This document shows, in pieces, positions 14,169 to 22,076 of a DNA stretch of 23,743 nt. The notes beneath the pieces are model-generated. The model did no database searches. It was given only the letters and a program-made list of their open reading frames with translations, and was not told where the DNA came from. The stretch spans positions 1 through 23,743 of the forward strand of contig CAZAJU010000027.1 in assembly GCA_964485455.1 (NCBI GenBank), read 5' to 3'. Source of the stretch: Tissierella_B sp964485455 (lineage in GTDB: Bacteria; Bacillota; Clostridia; Tissierellales; Tissierellaceae). The stretch's first letter is position 1, and each line of letters begins with the position of its first letter. A program made the position numbers and the translations under genes.

Positions 14169-16154
14169 ATGTCAAAGCCAAAATTTTATTTAACAACACC
14201 AATTTATTATCCAAGTGACAACCTACACATTGGGCACACTTATACAACAGTAGCTGCAGATTCCATAAAGAGATATAAAAAGCTTCAGGGTTATGACGTA
14301 TTCTTTACTACAGGCTCTGATGAGCACGGACAAAAAATTGAAACAAAAGCTAAGGAAGTGGGTACTAGTCCAAAGGAATATGTTGATGGAATAGTAGCCA
14401 ATATCAAAAAACTATGGAAGATGCTTGAGATTGACTATGATGCATTTATTAGAAGCACAGATGAGCATCATGAAAAGGCAGTACAGGATATATTTGTGAA
14501 GCTTTATGAAAAAGGAGAAATCTATAAAGATGTGTATAAGGGGTATTATTGTACACCTTGTGAATCCTTCTGGACAGAATCTCAGTTAAAGGAAGGCCAT
14601 AACTGTCCTGACTGTGGAAGAGAAACCCATATTGCTGAAGAAGAAGCATATTTCTTCAGGCTATCAAAATATAGAGATAAGCTATTAAAATTATATGAAG
14701 AAAATCCTGGATTTATACAGCCAGAATCAAGAAAAAACGAGATGGTTAACAACTTCTTAAAGGATGGGCTTGAGGATTTATCAGTTTCCAGATCTACCTT
14801 TGATTGGGGAGTAAAGGTTCCTTTTGATAACAAGCACGTAGTTTATGTATGGATAGATGCTCTTTCCTGCTACCTAACAGCATTAGGCTATGGCTCCGAA
14901 AATCAAGAAAAGTTCAATGAGTTCTGGCCTGCAGATGTTCATCTAGTAGGTAAGGAAATAGTTAGATTCCATACTATTATTTGGCCAGCCCTACTAATGG
15001 CACTGGACATGCCTCTTCCAAAGAAGGTATTTGGTCATGGATGGATTTTATTTGAAGATGATAAAATGTCTAAATCCAAAGGCAATGTAATTTATCCTGA
15101 GCCGATTATTGAATTATATGGAATAGATGCATTTAAGTACTTCCTTTTAAGAGAATTTACCTTTGGCTCTGATGGAAGCTTTGCAAGAGAAAAATTCCTA
15201 CAAAGGTTGAACTCAGACTTGGCAAATGACTTGGGAAATCTACTTAGTAGAACGGTATCGATGGTGGAAAAATACAATGAGGGCATAATTCCAGCTCCAA
15301 AAGGTGAAGATGATTTCGATATTTCCTTGAGAGAAGTGGCATTAGCAGCAGCTTCAAAGGTTGAAGAGCATATGGATAAACTAAGCTTCTCAAATGCTTT
15401 AGAAGAGGTTTGGAAGCTAGTAAGAAGATCCAACAAATATGTAGACGAGACACTTCCTTGGGTACTTGCTAAGGAAGGAAATAAGGAAAGATTAGATAGC
15501 GTTTTATTTAATCTATCTGAAACCCTAAGAATTATATCTATATTGATTAAGCCTTATATGGAAAATACTTCTACAGAAATCCGTAGACAGCTTGGAATAT
15601 CAGAAGAGGCTATATGGGATGATGCTAAAGTATGGAATGATGCGAAAGCAAGTATTTCTGGAAATAAGGTAGTTAAAGGAGAGGTAATCTTCCCTAGACT
15701 TGATATCGAAAAGGAATTAATTAGACTTAATGAAGCAAATCAAAAGCTTATAGATGAAAGAGCCGGAGTTCAGAAAAAAGAAGAGCCAAAAGAGGTAAAG
15801 GAAGAAATTGAAGAGGTAGAAGAACTGCCTGAAATAACAATAGATGACTTTGCTAAGGTTCAGCTTAAGGTAGCTCAAGTAGTAGCATGTGAAAATCATC
15901 CTAAAGCAGATAAGTTATTGGTATTGACCTTAAAGCTTGGAGAAGAAACTCGTCAAGTGGTTTCTGGAATCAAGAAATGGTACTCAGCAGAGGAATTAGT
16001 GGGTAAAAAGGTTGTAGTGGTTACTAACCTTAAACCGGTAAAACTTAGAGGAGTAGAATCTAGGGGAATGGTTTTAGCTGCCCAGGATTCAAGTGGAAGC
16101 TTAAGCTTATTGACTCCATTAGGTGATGTTGCTGACGGAGCAACTATCTCATAG
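14169..16154 (+). CDS. metG: Methionyl-tRNA synthetase with C-terminal tRNA-binding domain
   Basis: The enzyme charges tRNA-Met, including the initiator. The class I signatures are HIGH at residues 20-23 and KMSKS at 299-303. A zinc knuckle has Cys128/131 and Cys146/149 (CTPC...CPDC). A charged linker (QKKEEPKEVKEEIEEVEE) leads to a C-terminal EMAP-II-like OB-fold tRNA-binding domain (VQLKVAQVVACENHPKADKLLVLTL...ESRGMVLAA). At 661 aa it is the long, dimerising form. I chose ATG 14169, five bases after AGAGGAGG, instead of a TTG at 14151. It is controlled by the Met T-box upstream and heads the operon metG-tatD-rnmV-rsmA. Confidence 0.97.
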   Translation: MSKPKFYLTTPIYYPSDNLHIGHTYTTVAADSIKRYKKLQGYDVFFTTGSDEHGQKIETKAKEVGTSPKEYVDGIVANIKKLWKMLEIDYDAFIRSTDEHHEKAVQDIFVKLYEKGEIYKDVYKGYYCTPCESFWTESQLKEGHNCPDCGRETHIAEEEAYFFRLSKYRDKLLKLYEENPGFIQPESRKNEMVNNFLKDGLEDLSVSRSTFDWGVKVPFDNKHVVYVWIDALSCYLTALGYGSENQEKFNEFWPADVHLVGKEIVRFHTIIWPALLMALDMPLPKKVFGHGWILFEDDKMSKSKGNVIYPEPIIELYGIDAFKYFLLREFTFGSDGSFAREKFLQRLNSDLANDLGNLLSRTVSMVEKYNEGIIPAPKGEDDFDISLREVALAAASKVEEHMDKLSFSNALEEVWKLVRRSNKYVDETLPWVLAKEGNKERLDSVLFNLSETLRIISILIKPYMENTSTEIRRQLGISEEAIWDDAKVWNDAKASISGNKVVKGEVIFPRLDIEKELIRLNEANQKLIDERAGVQKKEEPKEVKEEIEEVEELPEITIDDFAKVQLKVAQVVACENHPKADKLLVLTLKLGEETRQVVSGIKKWYSAEELVGKKVVVVTNLKPVKLRGVESRGMVLAAQDSSGSLSLLTPLGDVADGATIS

Positions 16155-16163
16155 GAGGTTATT

Positions 16164-16931
16164 ATGTTTATAGACAGTCATGCCCATCTAGATGATGAGC
16201 GATTTGATGAAGATAGAAAAGCGTTAATAGAGGGTCTCAAGGAAAATAATATAGACCTAGTTGTAAATATAGGTGCAGATATGAAATCCAGCAGGGCTTC
16301 CGTTTTGCTCTCCAAGGAGTATGATAATATCTATGCAGTAGTGGGGGTCCACCCCCACGATGCACAAGATGTTCCGGAGGATTATATTGAGGAGCTAAAA
16401 GTGCTTTCCAAGGAGGAAAAGGTAGTTGCAATTGGAGAAATAGGACTTGATTTCTATTATGATAATTCACCTAGGGATATTCAAAGAAAGGTATTTCTAG
16501 AGCAGCTAGAATTAGCGAGGGAGCTTGATTTGCCTGTGGTCATCCATACTAGAGATGCAGCTGGAGAGACCTTCGAAATACTAAAGGATGCGGCAGCTAA
16601 GGGAAGTAGGGGAATACTTCACTGCTACTCGGGGAGTCCAGAAATGGCTCTAGATTATATTAAGCTTGGTTTTTATATTTCCCTTGGAGGTCCTGTAACC
16701 TTTATGAAAGCTAGAGTTCCAAAGGATGTAGCAAAGGTTGTGCCTTTAGATAAACTTCTAATAGAAACAGATTGCCCTTATTTAACTCCAGAACCATATA
16801 GAGGAAAGAGAAATGAACCTAAATACGTAGCATATACAGCTCATGCTATAGCAGAAATTAAGGGTATAAATGTAGAAGAATTGGCAGAAGCCACAAGTAA
16901 AAATGCTAAAGAGATATTTGGGATAAAATAA
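16164..16931 (+). CDS. tatD: TatD-family metal-dependent DNase
   Basis: This TIM-barrel amidohydrolase-fold nuclease has 255 residues, the usual length. Metal ligands of the family are visible: DSHAHLDD at the N-terminus (residues 4-11), GEIGLDFYYD, VIHTRDA, LHCYSGS and the C-terminal ETDCPYLTP. TatD proteins have 3'-5' exonuclease activity with roles in DNA repair or turnover. The start ATG 16164 follows TAGGAGGTTATT directly after metG, so the two are co-transcribed. This is the yabD position of the Bacillus metG cluster. Confidence 0.95.
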   Translation: MFIDSHAHLDDERFDEDRKALIEGLKENNIDLVVNIGADMKSSRASVLLSKEYDNIYAVVGVHPHDAQDVPEDYIEELKVLSKEEKVVAIGEIGLDFYYDNSPRDIQRKVFLEQLELARELDLPVVIHTRDAAGETFEILKDAAAKGSRGILHCYSGSPEMALDYIKLGFYISLGGPVTFMKARVPKDVAKVVPLDKLLIETDCPYLTPEPYRGKRNEPKYVAYTAHAIAEIKGINVEELAEATSKNAKEIFGIK

Positions 16932-16958
16932 CCAAAGGGAACCGACCCTTTTGGTTAT
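16928..16958 (+). other. Intercistronic hairpin between tatD and rnmV
   Basis: ATAACCAAAGGG (16928-16939) pairs with CCCTTTTGGTTAT (16946-16958) apart from one bulged T, around the loop AACCGA. The tatD stop codon is in the left arm. No T-run follows, so it is more likely a processing or stability hairpin than a full terminator. Confidence 0.55.
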
Positions 16959-16999
16959 TAACCTCAAAATTGAAATTGTGAATTGATATGAGGTGTAAA

Positions 17000-17545
17000 G
17001 TGATAAAAGAGGTAATAGTAGTAGAGGGAAAAGACGATATAACTGCAGTAAAAGCTGCCTTGGATTGTGAAGTTATAGCTACCAATGGCTTTGGATATAC
17101 GAAGGAGCTAGTGGAGACCCTAAAGTCACTGAGTGAAAGAAGGGGTATTATCATCTTTACAGATCCAGACTATGAAGGAGAGAGAATAAGAAGGGATTTA
17201 TCTTCTAAGATAAAGAATGTAAAGCATGCCTTCTTGCCTCGAGGCAAGGCTCTAAAAAAAGGTGATATAGGAGTTGAAAATGCTTCTAAAGAGGATATTA
17301 TCATAGCTATTAAAAAAGCCCATCCCAATAAGGTTGAAAGAAACATTCAATTTACTAAAGAGGATTTAGTAGATTTTGGATTGGCAGGTGGAGATGATTC
17401 CAGAAAAAGAAGAGAGATTTTAGGTGAAATACTTGGAATTGGATATGCTAATGGCAAGCAACTTTTAAATAGATTGAACAATTTTGGAGTTTCTAGAGAA
17501 GAATTCATAGAAGCTATAGAAAGGATTGATGGAGATGGAAAATAA
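17000..17545 (+). CDS. rnmV: Ribonuclease M5 (5S rRNA maturation)
   Basis: This Toprim-domain RNase trims 5S rRNA precursor in low-GC Gram-positive bacteria. The Toprim motifs are EVIVVEGKDD at the N-terminus and FTDPDYEGERIRR in the middle; a C-terminal M5 domain (RREILGEILGIGYANGKQLLNRLNNFGV) follows. I prefer GTG 17000: it gives MIKEVIVVEGKDD, the usual family start, and GAGGTG lies four bases upstream. An in-frame ATG at 16988 adds four residues but has no visible ribosome binding site. The end overlaps rsmA by 17 bases, as is common in this cluster. Confidence 0.93.
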   Translation: MIKEVIVVEGKDDITAVKAALDCEVIATNGFGYTKELVETLKSLSERRGIIIFTDPDYEGERIRRDLSSKIKNVKHAFLPRGKALKKGDIGVENASKEDIIIAIKKAHPNKVERNIQFTKEDLVDFGLAGGDDSRKRREILGEILGIGYANGKQLLNRLNNFGVSREEFIEAIERIDGDGK

Positions 17546-18401
17546 GAGACTCTATTCTCCCAATAAAATCAAGGAAACCTTAGACAGATATGGCTTTAAA
17601 TTCTCCAAGAGCCTAGGACAAAATTTTCTAATAGATGGAAATGTAGTTAGAAAAATAGTCAAGGAAGCTGGTATCACTAAGGAAGACTATGTCCTTGAAA
17701 TTGGTCCGGGTATGGGAACATTAACGGAGGAGTTGGCTTTAAATGCTAAAAAGGTAGTAGCAGTAGAGCTGGATAGAAAGCTTCTTCCCATACTAGATGA
17801 AACCCTTAATGGTTATGACAATGTGGAGATAGTTTATGGAGATATACTGGAGATAGATATTAAAAAACTCATAGAAGAAAAACTAGGTGGAGGACCTGTA
17901 AAGCTGGTTGCAAATCTGCCCTATTATGTTACAACCCCTATAATTGGTAAGCTTCTAGAGGAAGATTTAAATCTAGAATCCATAAGCGTTATGGTTCAAA
18001 AGGAAGTAGCAGAGAGAATGGAATCCAAACCAGGAAGTAAGAGCTATGGTTCCTTGTCTGTATTTGTAAACTTCTACACGACTCCAAAGGTAGTAGTAAA
18101 GGTTCCTAAGACCGTATTTATGCCTCAGCCTAAAATAGATTCAGCGGTTATAAAGCTGGAGCTAAAGAAAAGTTTGCCGGATATAGATAGAGACAAATTT
18201 TTCAATGTGGTTAAGGCAGCTTTCTCAAAAAGAAGAAAGACAATAATCAATTCTCTATCTACTTTTGGCTTTGATTTGGAAAAAGAGCAAATTAGACAGG
18301 CTCTTGAAAAGGTTGGAATCAAGCCGGAAGAGAGAGCAGAAAATATTTCAATAGAAGATTTTATCAAACTTAGTACAGAATTACCCCCTTTAAACATATA
18401 A
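17529..18401 (+). CDS. rsmA: 16S rRNA dimethyladenosine transferase (KsgA)
   Basis: The enzyme dimethylates two adjacent adenosines near the 3' end of 16S rRNA during 30S assembly. The N-terminus has FKFSKSLGQNFLIDGNVV, motif I VLEIGPGMGTLTEEL, an acidic VVAVELDRKL, the catalytic NLPYYVTTPI, and AAFSKRRKTIINSL near the C-terminus. Length is about 290 aa, normal. The start is ATG 17529 (TTG 17526 and ATG 17535 are alternatives). It overlaps the end of rnmV, so translation is coupled. A terminator hairpin begins before its stop codon. Confidence 0.96.
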   Translation: MEMENKRLYSPNKIKETLDRYGFKFSKSLGQNFLIDGNVVRKIVKEAGITKEDYVLEIGPGMGTLTEELALNAKKVVAVELDRKLLPILDETLNGYDNVEIVYGDILEIDIKKLIEEKLGGGPVKLVANLPYYVTTPIIGKLLEEDLNLESISVMVQKEVAERMESKPGSKSYGSLSVFVNFYTTPKVVVKVPKTVFMPQPKIDSAVIKLELKKSLPDIDRDKFFNVVKAAFSKRRKTIINSLSTFGFDLEKEQIRQALEKVGIKPEERAENISIEDFIKLSTELPPLNI

Positions 18402-18430
18402 TTAAACAAAGTTTAAAGGGGGGTTTTTTT
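18384..18430 (+). terminator. rsmA terminator that also contains the RBS of the next gene
   Basis: CCCCCTTTAAAC (18384-18395) pairs perfectly over 12 bp with GTTTAAAGGGGG (18411-18422), followed by seven T (18424-18430). The next start codon, ATG 18431, comes directly after the T-run, and its only ribosome binding site is the G-run in the right arm. The loop contains TATAAT at 18397-18402, a possible -10 box whose transcripts would begin after the left arm and leave the G-run free. The -35 region is weak. Confidence 0.8.
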
Positions 18431-20017
18431 ATGTCTGGAATCTTAGAATATACTAAGAAATTTATCATACTTAAAAACAATTTTTGTAACATTGAAGGCA
18501 AGAAGCCAAAAGGCCATGTAAAAATTGAGGGGAGAGGTCTTAAAGGAAACCTAACTATTTCCGTAGAAAATGGGGAGGCAAATCAGTACTATGATGTAGC
18601 TCTTGTCTTAGGAAATAGGAATTATGTACCAGGTAAGCTCTACACTGACAAGTTCGGTAAAGCTAGAGAGGACATATCCTTTAATATATCAGAACTAGAA
18701 TCCAAGGGACTTAAGCTAGATAGAATTAGTGGCGTTTTAATTTTTAGAGAGGCAAATGTCCTTCTTGGTGGCTATATTGGAAGAGAAGACCAATCCATAG
18801 AAAGGTTTATAAAAGAGCTTGGTAGATATATGCCATCCGATGAACCAGAGGTCTCTGAGGAAGAATATAAGGATAAGCTTTCAGGTGATGGCTTGGTTAT
18901 TGAGGTTGAAGAAATAGAAGAAGAGGAGGAAGTAAAGGAAGATACAGAGAAAGAACCTTTAAATAAAGAAGTATTTATTAAAGAAGAAGGAATCATTAGC
19001 GAAGAGGAATTTATTGAAAAAGGGATAATATCTGAAGATGAAACTGATATAGAAAATGAAATGAAATCCCTTGAACAATCTCATATAGAAGTTGAATTTA
19101 TAGATGAAGAGGAATTTAAAAAGGACACTCCTCTAGAAGTGAATGATGAGTTTTTTGTTAATGCCGAAGAGGTGGTTGATGACTCTGGTACAATTGAAAA
19201 TGATGTATACTTAGATGAAGACGATGTTTTAACCTACATAAGGTCTTCCACTGATGATGTAGATAGGGCAATAATAGATAATGAAGGAATAGAATATAAT
19301 GAATCTGATTATGAAGAAATTGCAGCAATAAATATGGACAGAGTTATTGGTCTTGATGAAAAAGTTGAGTTTATAGAAAATGACTTGCCAATCCAAGAGG
19401 TTATAATCAATGATGTTGATATACAGGAGGAATTAGAAAGTGAAATAGATCTCCAGGATTACGATAAAGAGATAATTGAGCAATATGAAAAGGTATTTAG
19501 ACCAGAATCCTTAAATTCCAACGAGGAGGTAATTAAAATAAGCCATATTGATTATGAGCAAAATAGAAGGATAATTCAAAGAGATCAAACCACAGAATAT
19601 ATTTTAAATATTCTAAAATACTTCCCTCAAGAAGATCCATTTAGACAAAATTTAAAGGGCTATAAGTGGTGGAGAATTGACTTCCAGGATGAAGCTAAAG
19701 GGTTTCTTCCATATTTTAATTACGTATTAGGTGGAAAGCAAAAGATTAGAAGTACTTGCAAATATACTACAGCAAGGGAATTGATGAACACATACAATCA
19801 CTATCTCTTCGGCATATATAGCCAAAATAATGAAGTAAAATACTATATTTATGGCATACCTGGAGGTTTTTATACGGATGAACATCCTCATGGAGGCGTA
19901 ACTGGATTCAATACATGGTATTCAGGAAATGAAGCTATAGGTTATTGGCTGCTCTATATAGACTCCCTTACTGGAGATGTAATATATCCTTTGAATCCTA
20001 TGACACCTATGGATTAG
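18431..20017 (+). CDS. Unrecognised acidic protein with conserved-looking terminal domains
   Basis: I do not recognise this 528-aa family. Residues about 1-135 look like a compact beta-rich domain (KKPKGHVKIEGRGLKGNLTI..YYDVALVLGNRNYVPGKLYTDKFGKAREDISFNI). Residues about 135-375 are a low-complexity, very acidic linker rich in Glu, Asp and Ile. Residues about 385-528 form an aromatic domain (YKWWRIDF, GFLPYFNYVLGG, YYIYGIPGGFYTDEHPHGGVTGFNTWY, GYWLLYIDSLTGDVIYPLNP). There is no signal peptide or membrane segment. Bacillus has the spore-coat protease gene yabG at this position after ksgA, but the sequence does not look like YabG. Two globular domains joined by an acidic linker would suit a scaffold, perhaps in sporulation; that is a guess from position only. 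Confidence 0.85.
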   Translation: MSGILEYTKKFIILKNNFCNIEGKKPKGHVKIEGRGLKGNLTISVENGEANQYYDVALVLGNRNYVPGKLYTDKFGKAREDISFNISELESKGLKLDRISGVLIFREANVLLGGYIGREDQSIERFIKELGRYMPSDEPEVSEEEYKDKLSGDGLVIEVEEIEEEEEVKEDTEKEPLNKEVFIKEEGIISEEEFIEKGIISEDETDIENEMKSLEQSHIEVEFIDEEEFKKDTPLEVNDEFFVNAEEVVDDSGTIENDVYLDEDDVLTYIRSSTDDVDRAIIDNEGIEYNESDYEEIAAINMDRVIGLDEKVEFIENDLPIQEVIINDVDIQEELESEIDLQDYDKEIIEQYEKVFRPESLNSNEEVIKISHIDYEQNRRIIQRDQTTEYILNILKYFPQEDPFRQNLKGYKWWRIDFQDEAKGFLPYFNYVLGGKQKIRSTCKYTTARELMNTYNHYLFGIYSQNNEVKYYIYGIPGGFYTDEHPHGGVTGFNTWYSGNEAIGYWLLYIDSLTGDVIYPLNPMTPMD

Positions 20018-20065
20018 ATATTTGATTAAGCAACGAAAAAGTGGGTAAAATGAAAATATAAAACA

Positions 20066-20094
20066 TTGACATGCATACCCATATTGGGTATTTA
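20066..20094 (+). promoter_or_regulatory. Promoter of the glutaredoxin-like gene with a CsoR-type operator
   Basis: TTGACA (20066-20071) and TATTTA (20089-20094) are 17 bases apart. The spacer holds the palindrome ATACCC-ATATT-GGGTAT (20075-20091), overlapping the -10 box, so a bound protein would block RNA polymerase. TACCC/GGGTA palindromes are typical of CsoR/CstR-family repressors. The same 6-5-6 palindrome occurs before the HesB-like selenoprotein gene. Confidence 0.72.
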
Positions 20095-20119
20095 TGGATT
20101 AGATAAGGGAGGAATAATG

Positions 20120-20350
20120 ATGTCAGAAGTTGTTGTTTATACAAGTAATACTTGTCCGTACTGTACACTAGCAAAGAATTATTTAACTGAAAAAGGTGTT
20201 TCCTATATTGAAAAAAATGTTCAAAATGACAAAGAAGCTAGAAAAGAGTTAATGGCTATGGGGCATATGGGAGTTCCTGTATTAGTTGTAAATGGTGAAG
20301 AAATAGTTGGCTTTGACAAAGAAAGACTAGATGATTTGCTAGATAAATAA
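20120..20350 (+). CDS. Glutaredoxin-like protein (NrdH/YruB type)
   Basis: This small thioredoxin-fold protein of 76 residues begins MSEVVVYTSNTCPYCTLAK with a CPYC redox site. It continues with the cis-proline loop MGVPVLVVNGEEIVGFD. This fits the small glutaredoxin-like proteins of anaerobes (YruB/NrdH type), which pass electrons to disulfide targets; the partner is unknown. I chose ATG 20120, seven bases after GGGAGG; the adjacent ATG 20117 is too close to that site, and a frame start at 20066 lies in the -35 box. It has its own promoter, operator and terminator. Confidence 0.93.
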   Translation: MSEVVVYTSNTCPYCTLAKNYLTEKGVSYIEKNVQNDKEARKELMAMGHMGVPVLVVNGEEIVGFDKERLDDLLDK

Positions 20351-20387
20351 TGAGGTAGTGTTTCTAAGGACTACCTAGAATAAAAAG

Positions 20388-20425
20388 ATGCTGTCGTGCT
20401 ATTTATTTAGTGAGACAGCATTTTT
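20388..20425 (+). terminator. Intrinsic terminator of the glutaredoxin-like gene
   Basis: ATGCTGTC (20388-20395) pairs with GACAGCAT (20414-20421) around an 18-base loop and is followed by a T-run. A smaller hairpin, AGGTAGT..ACTACCT (20353-20376), lies between it and the stop codon. Confidence 0.8.
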
Positions 20426-20460
20426 ATATAATAGCAACATCCTACTCTATTATATAAAAA
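20421..20460. repeat. Perfect 14-bp inverted repeat
   Basis: TTTTTATATAATAG (20421-20434) and CTATTATATAAAAA (20447-20460) are exact complements around a 12-base loop. The left arm is the T-run of the previous terminator, and the right arm borders the structured element that follows. It may mark the edge of an inserted element. Confidence 0.65.
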
Positions 20461-20573
20461 TAGGGGCTTTAGGGGATTATCCCCTTCCGGTTTCAGGAAG
20501 GTGCAAAGACTTGCGGAGCAATCGTCGAAGGAAACCTAGGGAATACTCGCAAAAGTGACGAAGTCACTTTTTT
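20461..20573. ncRNA. Unclassified structured element with possible pseudoknot and terminator
   Basis: On the plus strand, CTTTAGG (20467-20473) can pair with CCTAGGG (20535-20541, with G-U pairs) and enclose further helices: CCTTCC (20483-20488) with GGAAGG (20496-20501), and TTGC-GGA-GCAA near 20511. The loop bases GGTTTC (20489-20494) are complementary to GAAACC (20531-20536), a possible pseudoknot that competes with the outer helix. An intrinsic terminator follows: AAAAGTGAC-GAA-GTCACTTTT (20551-20571) plus T. It sits just before a methyltransferase gene, so a riboswitch-like leader is possible, but no strong promoter precedes it. A dispersed intergenic repeat is equally possible. It fits no class I know. 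Confidence 0.5.
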
Positions 20574-20611
20574 AGTAATCGGTATAAATAATTAAAATGA
20601 GTGGTGGTAAA

Positions 20612-21199
20612 ATGTCATCAAATACTAGATTATTCGATAGTATCTCATCTGTTTATGGAATGTTCTTTAACTTCCAGGTAGATTATTTCAGCATCATAAT
20701 AGATAGGATTAGTGGTGAGTTCGACATATCCAAATACGAATCAGTACTAGACGTGGGATGTGGGACAGGAGCCTTAAGCAATGTGCTTTCACAAGTGGGG
20801 CTAAGAGTCACAGGAATCGATCCATCAAGTAGAATGTTAAGACAAGCAAGAAAAAGAGCGGAGAATAAGGATATAGAATTTCTCCAAATAACAGCTGAAG
20901 AAAAACTTCCATTTCCAGATAGGTCTTTCGATATTGTAATTTCTTCATATGTAGCACATGGACTAGAACCCCAGGATAGGATGAATTTATATAAAGAGAT
21001 GAAAAGAGTTGCTAAAGAATATGTAATACTCCATGATTACAATAAAAACAGAGCCCTTCTTACGACTATAATAGAATGGCTAGAGGGTGGGGATTACTTT
21101 AATTTTATTAAAGTTGCAAAGGACGAGCTATTTGATATATTCGATGAAGTTAAGGTAATAGATGTGGATACTAGGGCAGCATGGTATATATGTAAGTGA
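20612..21199 (+). CDS. Class I SAM-dependent methyltransferase, substrate unknown
   Basis: This 195-aa protein has a Methyltransf_11 core: motif I VLDVGCGTGALSNVL, the acidic end of strand 2 VTGIDPSSRM, and motif post-I/II AEEKLPFPDRSFDIVISSYVAHGL. The last third (KEYVILHDYNKNRALLTTIIEWLEGGDYFNF...) replaces the usual substrate cap and gives no hint of the target. ATG 20612 has GGTGG four bases upstream, which is weak; ATG 20597 adds five residues but has no ribosome binding site. The gene stands alone between the structured element upstream and a terminator downstream. Confidence 0.88.
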   Translation: MSSNTRLFDSISSVYGMFFNFQVDYFSIIIDRISGEFDISKYESVLDVGCGTGALSNVLSQVGLRVTGIDPSSRMLRQARKRAENKDIEFLQITAEEKLPFPDRSFDIVISSYVAHGLEPQDRMNLYKEMKRVAKEYVILHDYNKNRALLTTIIEWLEGGDYFNFIKVAKDELFDIFDEVKVIDVDTRAAWYICK

Positions 21200-21218
21200 A
21201 AAGACATTAAGCTATATT

Positions 21219-21257
21219 AAAAGGCAATTTACCCCGAAGGATAAATTGCCTTTTTTT
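21219..21257. terminator. Bidirectional terminator between the methyltransferase and DUF1858 genes
   Basis: GGCAATTTA (21223-21231) pairs with TAAATTGCC (21242-21250), flanked by A4 on the left and T7 on the right, so it works for both converging genes. Confidence 0.9.
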
Positions 21258-21289
21258 AAATCTTGAAATTATTCAAAAGCTTAATAGAA

Positions 21290-21475
21290 TTATTTATTTA
21301 GTTCAGCCATTAATCTATCTATATTTAAGCCATGAACCATCGCTGCTTCTTCAAGACTTTCCATTTGGCTTGAAGGACATCCAATACATCCCATACCAAA
21401 TCTCATAAGAATTTCTACAGATTCTGGTTTTTTTCTAATAAGTTCACCAATTAGCATATCTTTTGTAACTTCCAT
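21290..21475 (-). CDS. DUF1858-domain protein
   Basis: This protein of 61 residues is a single DUF1858 domain: MEVTKDMLIGELIRKKPE..MRFGMGCIGCPSSQMESLEEAAMVHGL. The CIGC pair is the conserved feature of this family, which is often found near hybrid-cluster proteins and in redox proteins of anaerobes. The biochemical role is not established; a disulfide or metal function is inferred from the cysteines. ATG 21475 has GGAGGG six bases upstream on the minus strand. It has its own promoter. Confidence 0.92.
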   Translation of the reverse strand: MEVTKDMLIGELIRKKPESVEILMRFGMGCIGCPSSQMESLEEAAMVHGLNIDRLMAELNK

Positions 21476-21520
21476 CTATATCCCTCCTTGAATACAAGAC
21501 TAATTTCAATTCATACTAAT

Positions 21521-21566
21521 ATAGTAGCATATCCCTTTTGATTTTACAACTTAAAAATAATATTAA
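21521..21566. promoter_or_regulatory. Divergent promoters for the DUF1858 and YvlD-like genes
   Basis: For the minus-strand gene, TTGTAA (complement of 21544-21549) and TACTAT (complement of 21521-21526) are 17 bases apart. For the plus-strand gene, TTGATT (21538-21543) and TATTAA (21561-21566) are also 17 apart. The two -35 boxes touch, so the promoters probably compete or are controlled together. Confidence 0.6.
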
Positions 21567-21620
21567 TGATTGTATAAAAATAAGTTGAACTGGAGAAGAT
21601 TATATCATGGAGGTGAAAAG

Positions 21621-22019
21621 ATGGATAACAATGATAGAAACAGAAACAATGATAAAGTAAGAGAGAGAGATAGGGATAACGACTTTAGTATAGGAGAACT
21701 TCTCCTAAGAGTTCTTATCACATCTATAGTTGTAGCAATTGCAGCTTTCTTCACACCGGGATTTTCAATCGATGGCATGTGGAGTCTCCTATTAGCAGCA
21801 GTAGTTATTGGAGTATTAGATTATCTAATCCAAAAGTTTACTGGAGTTAATGCAAGCTCTTTTGGGAGAGGACTCTCAGGATTCTTAGTAGCTGCAATTA
21901 TACTTTATGTAACCAAGTTTATTGTACCTGGTTTCAATATATCCATATGGGGAGCCATTATAGGTGCCATAGTAATAGGAATAGTAGATGCCATAATGCC
22001 GGGTAGATCCAGCTTGTAA
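21621..22019 (+). CDS. YvlD-like / phage holin superfamily IV membrane protein
   Basis: This protein of 132 residues has a charged, Asp/Arg/Asn-rich N-terminus (MDNNDRNRNNDKVRERDRD). Membrane segments follow, about residues 25-45, 53-68, 85-104 and 108-126, with the repeated signature FTPGFSIDG...IVPGFNISIWGAIIGAIVIGIVDA. That repeat is typical of PF04020 proteins such as B. subtilis YvlD. Despite the holin label, chromosomal members are thought to act in envelope stress, and no phage gene is near. I chose ATG 21621 after GGAGGTGA instead of a frame start at 21570. Confidence 0.85.
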   Translation: MDNNDRNRNNDKVRERDRDNDFSIGELLLRVLITSIVVAIAAFFTPGFSIDGMWSLLLAAVVIGVLDYLIQKFTGVNASSFGRGLSGFLVAAIILYVTKFIVPGFNISIWGAIIGAIVIGIVDAIMPGRSSL

Positions 22020-22076
22020 ATATTTTTTTAAAACCATGCAGTATAAAGCTTGTATATATGACTGCAAGCTAAGCTC

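Noticed and set aside
20461..20573. Assignment to a known riboswitch (c-di-GMP-I, SAM, lysine, cobalamin)
   Set aside because: Short resemblances such as GCAAAG exist, but the conserved core elements and their order do not match any of these classes.
21621..22019. Prophage remnant suggested by the holin family name
   Set aside because: No integrase, lysin or other phage gene is near; the sequence is of the chromosomal YvlD type.
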